From the NCBI RefSeq assembly GCF_027942865.1, contig NC_134519.1, positions 18,758,248-18,822,247 on the forward strand: a stretch of 64,000 nt of DNA, in the 5' to 3' direction. Below, piece after piece: positions 35,542 through 51,600 of the stretch; position 1 is the first letter of the stretch, and every line of letters begins with the position of its first letter. The notes beneath the pieces were generated by a model. The model did not search any database. It was not told where the DNA came from and worked only from the letters and a program-made list of their open reading frames with translations. The stretch is from Odontesthes bonariensis. Taxonomy: Eukaryota > Chordata > Actinopteri > Atheriniformes > Atherinopsidae. The translations under genes and the position numbers were made by a program.

Positions 35542-37998
35542 GCCTTACCTATATGGAGAAAAAAAAATCTGAATGTTACAAAATGCTTTTTACAGTTTAA
35601 AAGGTAAATAATCCAAATTTGATATTTTTTTCTTTTCTTTTTTCTTTTTCTTTTTTTTTCGCACATACAAGCCAAAAACTACTCTGACCAAAACTAATTG
35701 TAGACATAGTGCCAAAATGCTAACGGTGTTACAGTATTTGCCTGTTTGGGGGAAATACCAAGTAATACCCTTTTGGAAGACTCTTTATACAAAAGAGGAA
35801 TACGGAAGAAGACCGACTGCAAACTGTATCACCATTTGATTATTTAGAAGTGAGATGGAACTTAGGTTAATTGATTTGTCAACACATGGATTATTCTATG
35901 GGAAGTTCTATTGGTGAAAAATATGAAAAAAATTTAATTTTCCAATTTTTTTCAGCCAATGAAATCTCTGGTATGCAATTTTTTTTTGTAAATGTGATAA
36001 TGTAAGTAAATGGATAATTAGCTGTTGAGCTTTACTCAGACTTGTTTGTTTTAAATTCAAAGCATTATTTTTTGAAAATCTCCCATGGTGTGCCCTTATT
36101 GTACAGAGCTATGCTTGATTCTTACAGTATTCCCGGCACCTTATTGTGGTGGCACTTTATTTTGTGCAGAGGAGACAAAGCATGAACATCATTGTGAACG
36201 TGTCAACAAAACTATCAACTCTTGAAAAAGACAAAAGCTGTTTTTGAAACCTGCAGACTCCAAAATGTTTAATGTGATTACCAACTGTTGCTACATCACT
36301 CAAATCAGTATTTTTTTTTTTTTTCCCAAATCATGTTCTGACATTAACATAGTTAATGTATTTCAGTGTTTTTATTTAGTCACACACACGCAACTAAACG
36401 TAACTTAAAAGTTGCTACCCAGTTGTCAAAATGACATTTTCCAAAAAAATTCTAATAGATTGATTAACCTGTTGATATTTGTAAGATGACAGACTCCCTG
36501 TTACGGAAGCACTTTTTCTTCCAAAGCTCATGTCCACCTATGGACGGCAAAATACTTGACTTGAATACGTGTGTAACTTGATTGTTGTAGTACTTTGCAT
36601 TTGAGGTTGTAGTATTTGTCTAAAGAAGGATGTGTGATGATGAATATACAACTGTTTACAACAAGCCTCACAATAATGATGATAAATAACAATAATAATA
36701 ACGATGATAACTACACAGTACTGTAATATTTTAGAGCCAACTGGATGATGTCTTGTCATTTGAAATGTGATAAAACGCAGATCATATATCCAGGGAGTGT
36801 TGGTGATCTGTTAAGGTGTCATTCAGGAGTCAAACACATTACCAGGCTGATAACATTTTCTGTTACCATCTTTTGATACACAGTTATGAATAAAACCTCA
36901 CAGCTACTTGACACATTAGAACTCAGCCTGTGTACTCATACAAAAGGTTACATATCTTTGGGTATTTGGACGATTGAGTAAACTTAACTGTCGCGTTTTG
37001 TTCGAATGCAACTTGGATCGAATTGTGAAAGCTCAAATGTTGATCATGATACCAGGGTGGTCTTTTAACAGATTGTCACATTTGTAGTACTGATTTACTC
37101 ATGTGATTGTTTATGTCAAACACATGAATGCCATGCTGCTGCACCTCTAAGCACAATGAACTGCAGTCATATGGTGTCAGATTTGGTGTCTTACAGTTAA
37201 AAAAAAAAAAAAAAAAAAAGGGAAAATGAATTGGGGAAACTGCTAATTACACATGAACTTTTGCAATACATTCACATGTGAGAGATGGTGTTGATGTTTG
37301 ATTACATGAGAAACTCTTGGCATCTGGGAACGTGTTGACTGCCGTGGTCAGTACTCTCACGTAATTCGGTCGTCTGAGTGTTGGTCTCTGTGTCAGCGTG
37401 CAAACTGCAGAATCTAACGACGGTGCAAAGTCCCTGCACAACACAACCGGTGTCTCCTCTGAGATCTGTTACTTCCACTTTAGGCCATGCAGCTATTTCA
37501 GTGCTGAGGCGAGAGATTACATTGCTTTAGTATGCACTTAGTTAAACTTTATTTGGATTTAAAAGTGATTTGAAATAAAGTTCAGTGAAAGCAATTTAGA
37601 GCAATGTTAACACCAGCAGCAGGGTAATTTGGAAGATATTCATTGTTGGAAAAGCAAAAAAAAAAGAAAAAGAAAAGAAGCATTGGTCGGGACTTTGTAA
37701 ATAACAAATGTGTGGAAGCGTCCAGTTTCCATAAGATGAAGGATCATAAATCATAGCATGAACTGGTTAGAGTTGGCAAATAAAAGTCCCGGTGACATAA
37801 GTGTTCCCAGTGCACACGTCAGGTTTTGCTTCTTTCAGCCGAGCGACTCAAAATCTCTTTGACTGGAGATTTGAATGAATGTAAAAACCATGGATTGTAC
37901 ATTTATAAGTCCCACTTGTTTGGTTTCATTTTGTTGTTGTTTTAACATGCATAATGCACTTGTATATAAGCCATACCTGTTGTTAAAATAAACCACTA
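34969..37998 (+). other. Probable long 3' UTR of slc22a23
   Basis: No further coding sequence. AATAAA signals on plus at 35205, 36889, 37574, 37779 and 37987, so alternative polyadenylation is possible. The last one is followed by GT-rich sequence and ends a region without ORFs. The region includes A32 (35507-35538) and A21 (37199-37219) tracts that could misprime oligo-dT. Confidence 0.6.
37987..37992 (+). terminator. Distal poly(A) signal AATAAA, candidate for slc22a23
   Basis: AATAAA followed within 40 bases by 'tgtgagttgttg', a GT-rich downstream element. It is the last such signal before the tubulin promoter region. The proximal alternative at 35205-35210 would give a 240-base 3' UTR. 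Confidence 0.5.
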
Positions 37999-38539
37999 TT
38001 TATTGATCAAATATGGCTATCTGTGAGTTGTTGATTATATAGCAGTGTTTTGCAAGTCTTATTAAAAGTTGATCCCAAATAGAAAAGTCTTGCACTTCCT
38101 TAATAATCATTACAGTGGTAACCAATAATGGAATACAAGCCTTGCAGAGGGATAAACATATCACAAGCCCTCAGCCATTTTTAAGTCTCTTAAAATTGAA
38201 AACTCTAAATGTTATTGTTGTACCTGTGGAAAAAGCCAGTGATTTGGATATATCCTTGGAGAGCAAGATAGGTTTGTGTAGTATTTCTTGGAACGCTAGC
38301 AGCTCTATTGTTTAGATATTTTGTTCTGAAGTTGTTAGGTTATTAAATAGGCAGCTTACTTAGCATTACAGTCAGGTCCAGTAGCTACCTGCAATCATTC
38401 AATATTTCTGAGAGCCCTTCCTGGCAGATAAACCAAGTAACTGAACTGTACACAACAACCTCAATATGGCAAAAAGAGGCAAAATCTTCCCCGCATGGGA
38501 CACGGTGATGTCAGGAGGATGATGCGGCATGATCCTCTG

Positions 38540-38759
38540 GTCCACTGCATCAAACAGGGGCGCTCCTATTGGCTGACAGGGATGCTGCGCCGTGCGTAAC
38601 GTCATCCGATCAGCAGTACGTTTATCTATCTCGCCCGGAGAACGTTCACCCGAGAAATGAGGCAAGTGCTGATTTTGAGAAACACAACGGAAACCTACTG
38701 AAGATCGGACGTCGTTTAGGTCGAGAAAGGAAGCTCTCTGCCCACATCAGCAACTCAAC
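38540..38759 (+). promoter_or_regulatory. Beta-tubulin promoter and 5' UTR
   Basis: CpG-bearing stretch just upstream of the start codon. It holds an inverted CCAAT box (ATTGG, 38568-38572) and a CRE/ATF-type half site (ACGTCA, 38599-38604) 32 bases apart edge to edge start positions. No TATA box is evident. The transcription start is not fixed. The arrangement is plausible for a regulated tubulin gene, but factor binding is inference. Confidence 0.5.
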
Positions 38760-43277
<4,518 letters not shown>

Positions 43278-43605
43278 TGGGACATTGAACTAATTCTTTA
43301 AAATAGTTGTTGCTGGACAAGTGCAGTGACATTATATGAAGTATGCTAGAGATGCAGATATTTAACAAAATGTTGCAGTGTGCAGAACATGATGAAATGT
43401 TGTTTAGCCACAAAAATGTTGCATATAGACATAGCTTATACTGACAAAGCTAATGAGTAGAGTTAGAACCTAAAATATAGTTTAATAGAATTTTTTTTTT
43501 CCAAGTCATGCTTCGCCAGTGTCAGAATTGCAGTCTCGTCCAAAACACAGTTTTGTAACATCCACTTCACCATGCATTTACGGTCTATGGTCTCAAATAA
43601 AAGAT
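43278..43605 (+). other. tubb 3' UTR with poly(A) signal at 43596
   Basis: No coding sequence; AATAAA at 43596-43601 is the first good signal after the stop, giving a 3' UTR of about 330-350 bases. Confidence 0.6.
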
Positions 43606-44724
43606 CTAAACCATGTTTCACGTCATTTCTTTCTTTCTTTTGGAGTTACACCCTGTAAAAGGGTTATGAAAATGACAATTAAGTTGCTGCAATATGCAGA
43701 AGGTTATGTCTGGAAGAAATGGATAACTAATTAAGAATCTCTGTCCTCTTATTTTAAAAATTCTCAACGTCAGTATTTTTTGGCTGTTTATACAAACTAT
43801 TTGTCTCAAACTTCCAAAATTCACACATCAGCTCAGTTCACACTTCAGCCTCGACATCTGGTTGTCCAACACATTTCTGAGTATGTTTTGCCATCTTTAG
43901 GTGTTGCCAGTATTCAGTGGTGCTCGACGAGCAGGGTTAGTAAATGTAAGTGTATTCAATGAAATATTGAAAATGTTCATAAGGAGAAAGCAGACACAGA
44001 AATTTTAAACATATTTTGGTCAAGTAACTCCTCCCATTAAATGTAAATATACATTTTCTGCAGAAATGTGTACAGACAACTTTTGGGGTTTGGATAAATC
44101 CTTTTAATTTGAAAAGCCCAAAACCATTAGACATCCGTTCTAAAAAAATAATCTTCTGAGTAGTCAAAGGTTGTTGTAGCGTATTCCTTTTTGCCGTAGT
44201 GCTCGTTTTTCTCCAAAAACTATTGAATATCAACATTGCCAGTAAATCACATGGCAGAGGTGGTTGATCTGCTTTTTAATTGAGTCAAATAGGGAGCAAT
44301 AGATTTAATGAGAGTCGATCCTAATCGGTCCTTATACTTTCATGCAACTGAGAACTATACCAAACAAATACACTTCATTGTTTGCATTGCTTTTTCTAGA
44401 AAGAGACAGTTCACAATGGCGTTGGGGAAATATAGCAGTTTTTAAAATACACAAATATGTCATAGACCATCTTTGTGAGCCATTTTAGAAGGCCTCAGTC
44501 TATAGTCAAGGTTGATGTGCATGGTGCTCAGTGAAGCTGACAGGGTAAAGTCTGCAGAAATACTAAGAGGTGGATAGCTCACTTGTTTTGATCCAATAAT
44601 GGCTTTTTCATAACCATAAACAACTATTGCCTTGCCCTCTAATATACAAGGAAGTTTAAACATAGCTTCAATTCCTCTTTATATATGTATATATAAATAT
44701 AAATATATAGTGTAATGTTATAAT

Positions 44725-44785
44725 CCTCATTTGTAAGTAGCTTTGGATAAAAGCGTCTGCTAAATGCATAAACATAAACATATAA
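44725..44785 (+). repeat. 3' tail of a teleost SINE/LINE
   Basis: 'agctttggataaaagcgtct' then 'gctaaatgcataaacataaa' is the conserved 3' end of a widespread fish retroposon family; the rest of the element is not identifiable. Confidence 0.7.
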
Positions 44786-46308
44786 AAGTACATAAACTAA
44801 AAGAAACGCTTGACTGAAAGCTTTTATTTCATCATTTTTGTTTGTAGAAGTCTATACTATTAATGAAGGCAGCTGTCGTGATGTCTTGATTTATTGCACT
44901 ATTTTGCAAGGAAGCCTCAGATCAACACACCCACGAAACTAGGGTGGGGTTTTTACAGAACATGCAGAGAAAGTAGTGAGAGATTTAGAAGACTGACTGA
45001 TGGTTGATAAGTTAAGAATGTGGGGCTCCACACAAAAGTGAGATGTTGAAACTGATACAATGGTCATGCTCTCAGCTATAAAACATGATGTCACAATACT
45101 GTTCTGACAGGCACAGGGAAAAAGTTTTAGTCTTTAATCCACACCCTAGTCATGTGTGTGAAAGCAAGAATTTTCCATTTTGAAAACACGTGCTTTCTTA
45201 TGATTGATGGCCAAAAAAGATAGATGGTACAAAAAATGAAAATAAAAGATGAGAGCGGTGGAGCAACACTTCTTGTTCGTCGTCGTTCTTCACGTCAACC
45301 TTCACAATATAGTACTTTGTATAGTATTATTCACAATTTGAAATGAATATTATTGGAACTGTAATGTTAAGAAAGCTTGTATTTGGATTTCTGGGGGTCT
45401 GAGGCTGCCACAGCTTTCACATCAGATGAAAAAGACCAAAGCTATGAACCTCTGAAGAGGTCATTGTAAGTCAGCATGTAAGAAAAGAAACAGCTTTTTT
45501 CAGACCTCGAAAGATTTCTGCTGCAGTGGTTGAAACTTAGTAGAGCGTATTTTCATACGTCCTTTCGCTTGTTCCGGAGAAATACTGTGCAGCATTGCAG
45601 CCCCTATGACACAAATTCCCTCTCTGACATTTAAATATTCATGGAAAAAGTTGCTTTTTTATATCACAGTTTATCACAGCTACACTTTGGAAGATGAATT
45701 CTAAACAGAAAGAAAAGATTAAGTCTTTTGGCTTTCACCAGCCACATCTCATTTAAGACCACTCTGGCTTTTTATGGCATGACCTGCATTGTCACTAACT
45801 GAAACCTGATTTTCTCCTTTCTCCCCTTTCTCAGTTTGTAACCTGACTGAACGCATTTCGAATGAGCTGCTTTACAGAGCAACCCCTTGTTCTACACAGG
45901 AATGCTCCTGTTCACTTGAAAGCACTTAAAGGGAAATGTGAACCTTCCTAAATGAAGGGTGTTTTAACCTCTTCCTCCCTTAAGCCCCTCGTGCTCTGAC
46001 TGTATTTGCTATTTAGTGCACCCATCAGCCAGGCACATACATTAAAGGGGCTTTAAAGAATTGCTCGGACTAAAACCAATGCAGCAGTTTCTGTAGAGCA
46101 TTTCATTCACACTCTGATTTACATTGTTTTTTATTAGTCTGGAATTATAATGTTTATTTTCCAAAGTTTTTACAAATGCCATTCTGGCCCGATGATAAGA
46201 ATATTTTTCCTTGCTGGCTCAATAGAGCCCAAGGTTATTCAGTTTGATCCCAGTTTTCCAGGTGGACGTTTCAAAAAGCAGTTTAGGTTTTAAATGTCTC
46301 AACTGAAA

Positions 46309-46329
46309 CAAACTTTTGCATGGCACTGT
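46309..46329. repeat. Solo MITE-like terminal repeat
   Basis: 'aaacttttgcatggcactgt' matches the right end of the candidate MITE at 41549-42043. No partner end was found upstream. Confidence 0.45.
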
Positions 46330-46662
46330 AGGTCCATTTGACTGTCTACAACACACAATGCTTTCAGACATTGTGTTTTACAACACTATCAATATCTATC
46401 TAGTAAAAAAAAAAGGTAGAGGTGGAAAAAGATTGGACAATTTATTATTATTATTTTTTTAAATATGTCTCTTTAAACTAAGACACTTAATAACATATAG
46501 TATTTCCAAAAGCGCAGGTGGGATTAGGGAACGTTAAGAAGAATAATCTGTCATGTAATTTCATGATACTATGTATGTAATTGTTTCATTTAATGAGACA
46601 AAATGTATCAAATGTCACGTATAACATAAGAAAAACCCATCGACTATTTCTTTTTTCTAAAT

Positions 46663-46668
46663 TTTATT
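46663..46668 (-). terminator. Poly(A) signal, candidate for dsg2
   Basis: AATAAA on the minus strand about 980 bases downstream of the desmoglein stop codon. Confidence 0.5.
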
Positions 46669-47646
46669 AGGACAGCAGTTGAAAAATTGACAAAATAGAC
46701 ATTTTTTTCATTAACAAGCTGCAGTATGACCGCACTGCCATATCACTACAGCATATAAGAAACAAGATATCAAAATACATATTGATCAACAGCAATAACC
46801 ACAGCATCAAAGACCCCCCCCAACAAATGTTTTCAGTGCTTTTCAAGCCTGTCCTTGATTATTCTGGTAATCCAAATACTCAAGTTACATTACACACACA
46901 CTTATCTAAAGTCAAACTTTAATCATGGCACAAAGTAGACTTGCAAAAAAAAAAGAAGACATTATTCTACTGCTTTGGCACTTAACACTTGCATTTTTGT
47001 ACACTTCAGAAATACACATATACACATTGAGGAAAAAAAAGGTGGTAATGAGGGTTGGTTGTGTCTAATAAGCTGTCTTCGGGGTATACCGTTCATATAT
47101 TAGATTTTGTTCTTTAGGTGAGTTCCTCATAGTGACATTCACAGAAAACAGGAGCAAAGCAAGCTGCAGCCTATTAACAAACCTTGTAATGCTTACTTCA
47201 TAAATTCTCATTTGCAGGTTGAGTACGAGGATGGCAGGTAGATAGAAACTGTAAGTGAGCCTATTATTCATGTGATGTTGTTTATCTAGTGTTTTCTTAG
47301 ATTTGAACCTGAAATAAGTGCATAACTTTTAGGGCTATCGTATTGAGCCTTACTGGTTATTCTTTGGTCCAGACATGACAAGGCATTTACTCAGCTGAGC
47401 TGTAATGTACATGTATTGTCTTGTTTTCTCTCATAGATTTACTAAAATCTAATACAGTGTTGTGTTAATTTGTTAGAGCAGAAGACAGAAGACTAAAGCT
47501 TCAGAACAAGCAGTTCACACAACCCGTTTTGCTATCATTTAAAGTCCATCCCTTTAGGTGTGCTGTAGTGCATTTCGCTCTACAAAAATACATGTCATTA
47601 TATGTGTGACATACAGTTTGTGGACAATTTCAACAAAAGGGCGAAT
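46669..47646 (-). other. Probable dsg2 3' UTR
   Basis: Non-coding stretch between the desmoglein stop codon and the minus-strand AATAAA; AT-rich with nothing else recognised. Confidence 0.5.
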
Positions 47647-48651
47647 TTAGGCTCTTGTGTTAGACTCAAAATTTCTCTCAGTCACTGAGACTTTTTTATG
47701 TTGCGTGACCACCCTCTGGCTGCCTTGAAACATGGGTTGCGTCAGTGCAAAGTCCTCATTCGACCCTGTGGAACCATATGAACTCTGTGAGAAGGACTTC
47801 ACCTGCACCCCTTGGCCACTCATGTCAACACCAGCCTCTGTAGACCTCTGTTCTGCTTGACCAAAGCCCTCCACTAAATGTGTACCTTGCTTTTGTCCTG
47901 AAGACCCTTTCTCAACCACTAGAACTTGTGTAGATCTGGAGATGGTTCCCTGTGGTAGACCCTGTGCCACATACCCTGTTGCTCCACCCATTCCGACCTT
48001 CCCATCAACAAGCATCACACCCTGAGAGCCTTGCAGACTACCAACTTGCACCAACCCCTGACTCATGCCAACCTGGCCCGCCTGACCCACTACCTGCTGA
48101 GTTTCCCCTGACACAAGCACCATTTGGGGCTTAGACTCAACTACATACATGGGTGTAGCTGCGTAGTACATGGCGGGCTGCTGTACGAGCAGCGTCTGAT
48201 TAGGAATGATAATCTTGTCCTGGACATGCACCTTGGGAGCAGTCACCGAACCTTGGGATCTCTCTGTGATTCGCTCCTCTTGCATGAAAGTGGAGGAACC
48301 AGAAGCTACATTGGAGGCGTTGAGAGTGTTTACCCTGTCCCTGTCCCTGACTGTTTCTGAGTGTGTATGCACATGTGTGTGGGTCGAAGTGGAGGGCCTG
48401 GCTGGAGACACCGGTCTGATCAGGGTGCTAGAAACTCCTGCATCGGCTGACTTGCTCACAAGGGTCGATCCCTGACAAATCGCAGCCAGGGTTTTGAATT
48501 TTGGGTCCAGGTCATTCAGGAATGCAAGGTCATCATCATTGTCAAGGAGGCTGCAACAACCTACGGAACCTGCCAGGGACTCTTGACCCTCATAGTCATA
48601 GACCAGGGCCTGGTCATTCACCGTAAACTGCTGTGAAGCATTATTTGATTT
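47647..48651 (-). CDS. dsg2: dsg2 last exon: catenin-binding segment and repeat-unit tail
   Basis: 335 codons with the TAA stop. Begins KSNNASQQ, then the highly conserved ICS-type segment [18 protein letters not shown] followed by LDPKFKTLA, the plakoglobin-binding region. The remaining 280 residues are Gly/Gln/Ser/Val-rich with loosely repeated phrases ([34 protein letters not shown]). These fit a degenerate desmoglein repeat-unit domain. Confidence 0.9.
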   Translation of the reverse strand, partial: KSNNASQQFTVNDQALVYDYEGQESLAGSVGCCSLLDNDDDLAFLNDLDPKFKTLAAICQGSTLVSKSADAGVSSTLIRPVSPARPSTSTHTHVHTHSETVRDRDRVNTLNASNVASGSSTFMQEERITERSQGSVTAPKVHVQDKIIIPNQTLLVQQPAMYYAATPMYVVESKPQMVLVSGETQQVVGQAGQVGMSQGLVQVGSLQGSQGVMLVDGKVGMGGATGYVAQGLPQGTISRSTQVLVVEKGSSGQKQGTHLVEGFGQAEQRSTEAGVDMSGQGVQVKSFSQSSYGSTGSNEDFALTQPMFQGSQRVVTQHKKVSVTERNFESNTRA

Positions 48652-51600
48652 CTGCAAACAAATAAAAACAGCACGCATGTGATTTCAATTAAATTTGCGG
48701 ATTCAAGTCTATTCATACAGTACTGTATAATGCAGCACTACTCCTGCATATCGTCTAATGAAAACTGTCCATGTCATAAAAACACAAATGTAATCATTTC
48801 ACAATTACTACCATAACATGCTCATAAACAGAAATATTAGCCTAAAAATCCAAATCACATTTGAAGATACTTACTGTTAAATAGTACTCCCCCAGGAAAT
48901 GATCAGACAGAGCCATCCCATCAAAGGCTCCACCTTTGTAATGGGAGAAACTCATGTCGTGTCCTTGCATCATCCCTCCACCCATATATATCATCTGGTT
49001 TTGCCCACTGAGGTATCCATATTGGTTGTACAGGTGCATGTTCTCAGCTGTCACAGTGGGTCTGGTTAGATCAATACATCCGCCTGCTCCACCTGATTCA
49101 CCAAAACCTTCAAGGTATCCATTTCCCTCATAGTTGTTGATGTCCTTGATATTCACTGTGCCACCATCAACCTCCACTGGCAATTGAATTAGAGGAACTG
49201 CCTGTGAGAAATAAAATGGCCATTTTAGTGAGGGATGCAGCAGTTTTACAATGCAAAAAGTTTCAACATTCAGATTTTACAGATTGTAAAAGTACCTTGT
49301 CTTCGCCTTGTCCCTCTGTGTGATATGCAATCAGGTTTGGTTTTGGATCAAAAGGAATAGGCTTGAACGGTCTTGCTCCATCTCCACAAAGGCAGAAGAG
49401 CAGCAGAAGGGGAATCACTGAAAAAAAAAAAAAAAAAAAAAAGATTTTTAAAGCATACTGTTCAAGGCCCCAAGTTCTCCATGAGCAAATGTCTTCTTCA
49501 GAAATTGATTGAACTAATTAGGAAGACAGTTGATAACTGCGTAATTTGCATGCTACAGCTTGTTTTTGTTAGACTACCTTGGAACAGGAAGTGACCATAT
49601 TGAACAAAAATATATACAAATAAGTGGATAAACACGAACTCTACTCACACAGCAGCAGCAGCAGTCCCAGCAGCAGAAGCAAAACACCAGAAGCTCCAAA
49701 AACCGCTGTGCTTTTATCACGCGGCACACAGATTTTAGTGTTTCCTTGGCATGTGCACACCGCTACATCTATGGTCTGGATTTCATCACATTGCTTTCCT
49801 TGCTGGTCTTTGATCTCCACCTCCACTTTGTAGATGCCTCGCCACAAGCGGGTTTGTTGTCGCAGAATGACTGCGGTTCCTAAAGAACGACAAGACCTGA
49901 AATTTGAAATCTGCAGCACATCTTGTTAAAGAAACGTATTTGTGTCATTAAGTAATTAAGCTCCTGTTCTTTGCACATATGCAATACAGTCACCTTTCCC
50001 ACAACATTTATTTTCTATAGAAACTGAAGATGAATATCAGCTCAAGTAAGAGATTGCAATTATTCTGTTGGCTACACGCCAGTGATTAAATGATTTGGAG
50101 TGTATTGTATATTTCCCTCCTAAATCCTTTAATTACAATTTTCTTTTTCTACAATTCTTACAGAAACACAGTCAATAAAAAGAGTAAAAAGAAAACTAAC
50201 TTGCATATTATCAAAGTCTGATGTAAGTCTTGACAAAACTGACTTTCTGTAAGTAAAAAGCTCATGCTAAACACTGAATAAAATTCAATCTTTAGTTTAG
50301 ACATCAGCTAACCCATTTAACAGGGAGTCGCTAAGCATCAATTGTTTTACTTACCATTGAGAGGTTCTATTGTCCACTTCTCTTCGCTGCTCCCTTGAAT
50401 CACAGTAAAGTCAAATGGCGCTCCATTGGGGAACTTATCTTCATCTACTGCTACGACATAAATTGCACTATCGTCACTGCACATGGTCTCAAATGTAGAG
50501 GTCAGCTTAGGACAGTGATCATTGAAGTCCTCCACCTGGATGGCTATAGTCCCTGTCGCTGTTTTTGAGGGAGCGTCTGAAAGGAAGATCAAAAAGAGAT
50601 TATGATGAATGTGTTGTGCACCATATCAACTAGCAGTAGAAAATGATTAAAAATACTGTGTTAAAAATTGGAATATTTTACAGAACTCACCATCTGTGAT
50701 GCATATAATTTTGGCATAATAAGTTCCATTTTTCAAGAACAGTGACTCTCGGTCAGGGACCTTATTCAGTCTGATTTCTGCAGTCTTTTCATCAATTGAC
50801 AACCAATTGTCAGCATCATAGAGCTTTGCATACCTGGAAGTAAAAAAAGAAAATTAATTTGTCTTATTTATCTGCTGTTGGGCTTTTCATCGGTAATCCA
50901 ACAAATTTCAACAATCCACATTTTTTTTAATTCCTTGTCTTCTCTTGTGAAAGGAGAACAAAGAAAAGTCAAATAAATTCCAAATATTAAGAGACATTTT
51001 TTTCGAGTTACAACCACCTTGAAAAGGCTAGGTTAGATTTACAATTTTGCCTAAAATGTGGAGCAGGTTTAAAGGGTCAAAAAGGGAACTTAGAAAGGTT
51101 GTATGCCTATGATTTGCTCATGGGGAAATATGTACTTGGCGTACACTTGACTCGTTGGCTTTGATTTTTCTCAGATACAGAACATAAAATGGGTCTAAAC
51201 ACTTCGTGGGTCAACGTGGTCATTCACAGTAATAGTAAGTGATGTTTTACACTGCTCAGAAAGTGCTAACATATCGAACGAGTATACTCTAAGTAACAGT
51301 ACCTTACATTGGTGGCAGTCTTCAGTGTGTCACTGTCAATTGCAGCGTATGTAGTTATGACTTTGTTAATGGAGATAGATGCGCTGTCCTCAGAGACAGC
51401 CACCACTTTTACGCTTGGCTGGAAACGGGGGCCCTCCTTCTGATTGATGACGTTAATTTTGACGGGGTACGATTTAGAAGATCCGACCACTGTGTTGGAG
51501 CTACTGCCGAATGCGTACTTTGCTTTGTTGGAAACTCTCACGTCCAAATTTAGCGCCTTCACCTCCTCATAGTCCAGGGCCTGTAGATTTAAGGATAATA

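Larger units (their letters stand above)
43606..46660. other. Intergenic DNA between convergent tubb and dsg2
   Basis: About 3 kb with no gene recognised. Contains a LINE/SINE-type tail (44725-44785), a (TTA)n patch near 46441-46455 and a solo MITE-like end at 46309-46329. Confidence 0.7.

Noticed and set aside
37999-38539. Possible psmg4 gene between slc22a23 and tubb, expected from human synteny
   Set aside because: No exon resembling PSMG4 is visible in the gap; only non-coding sequence.
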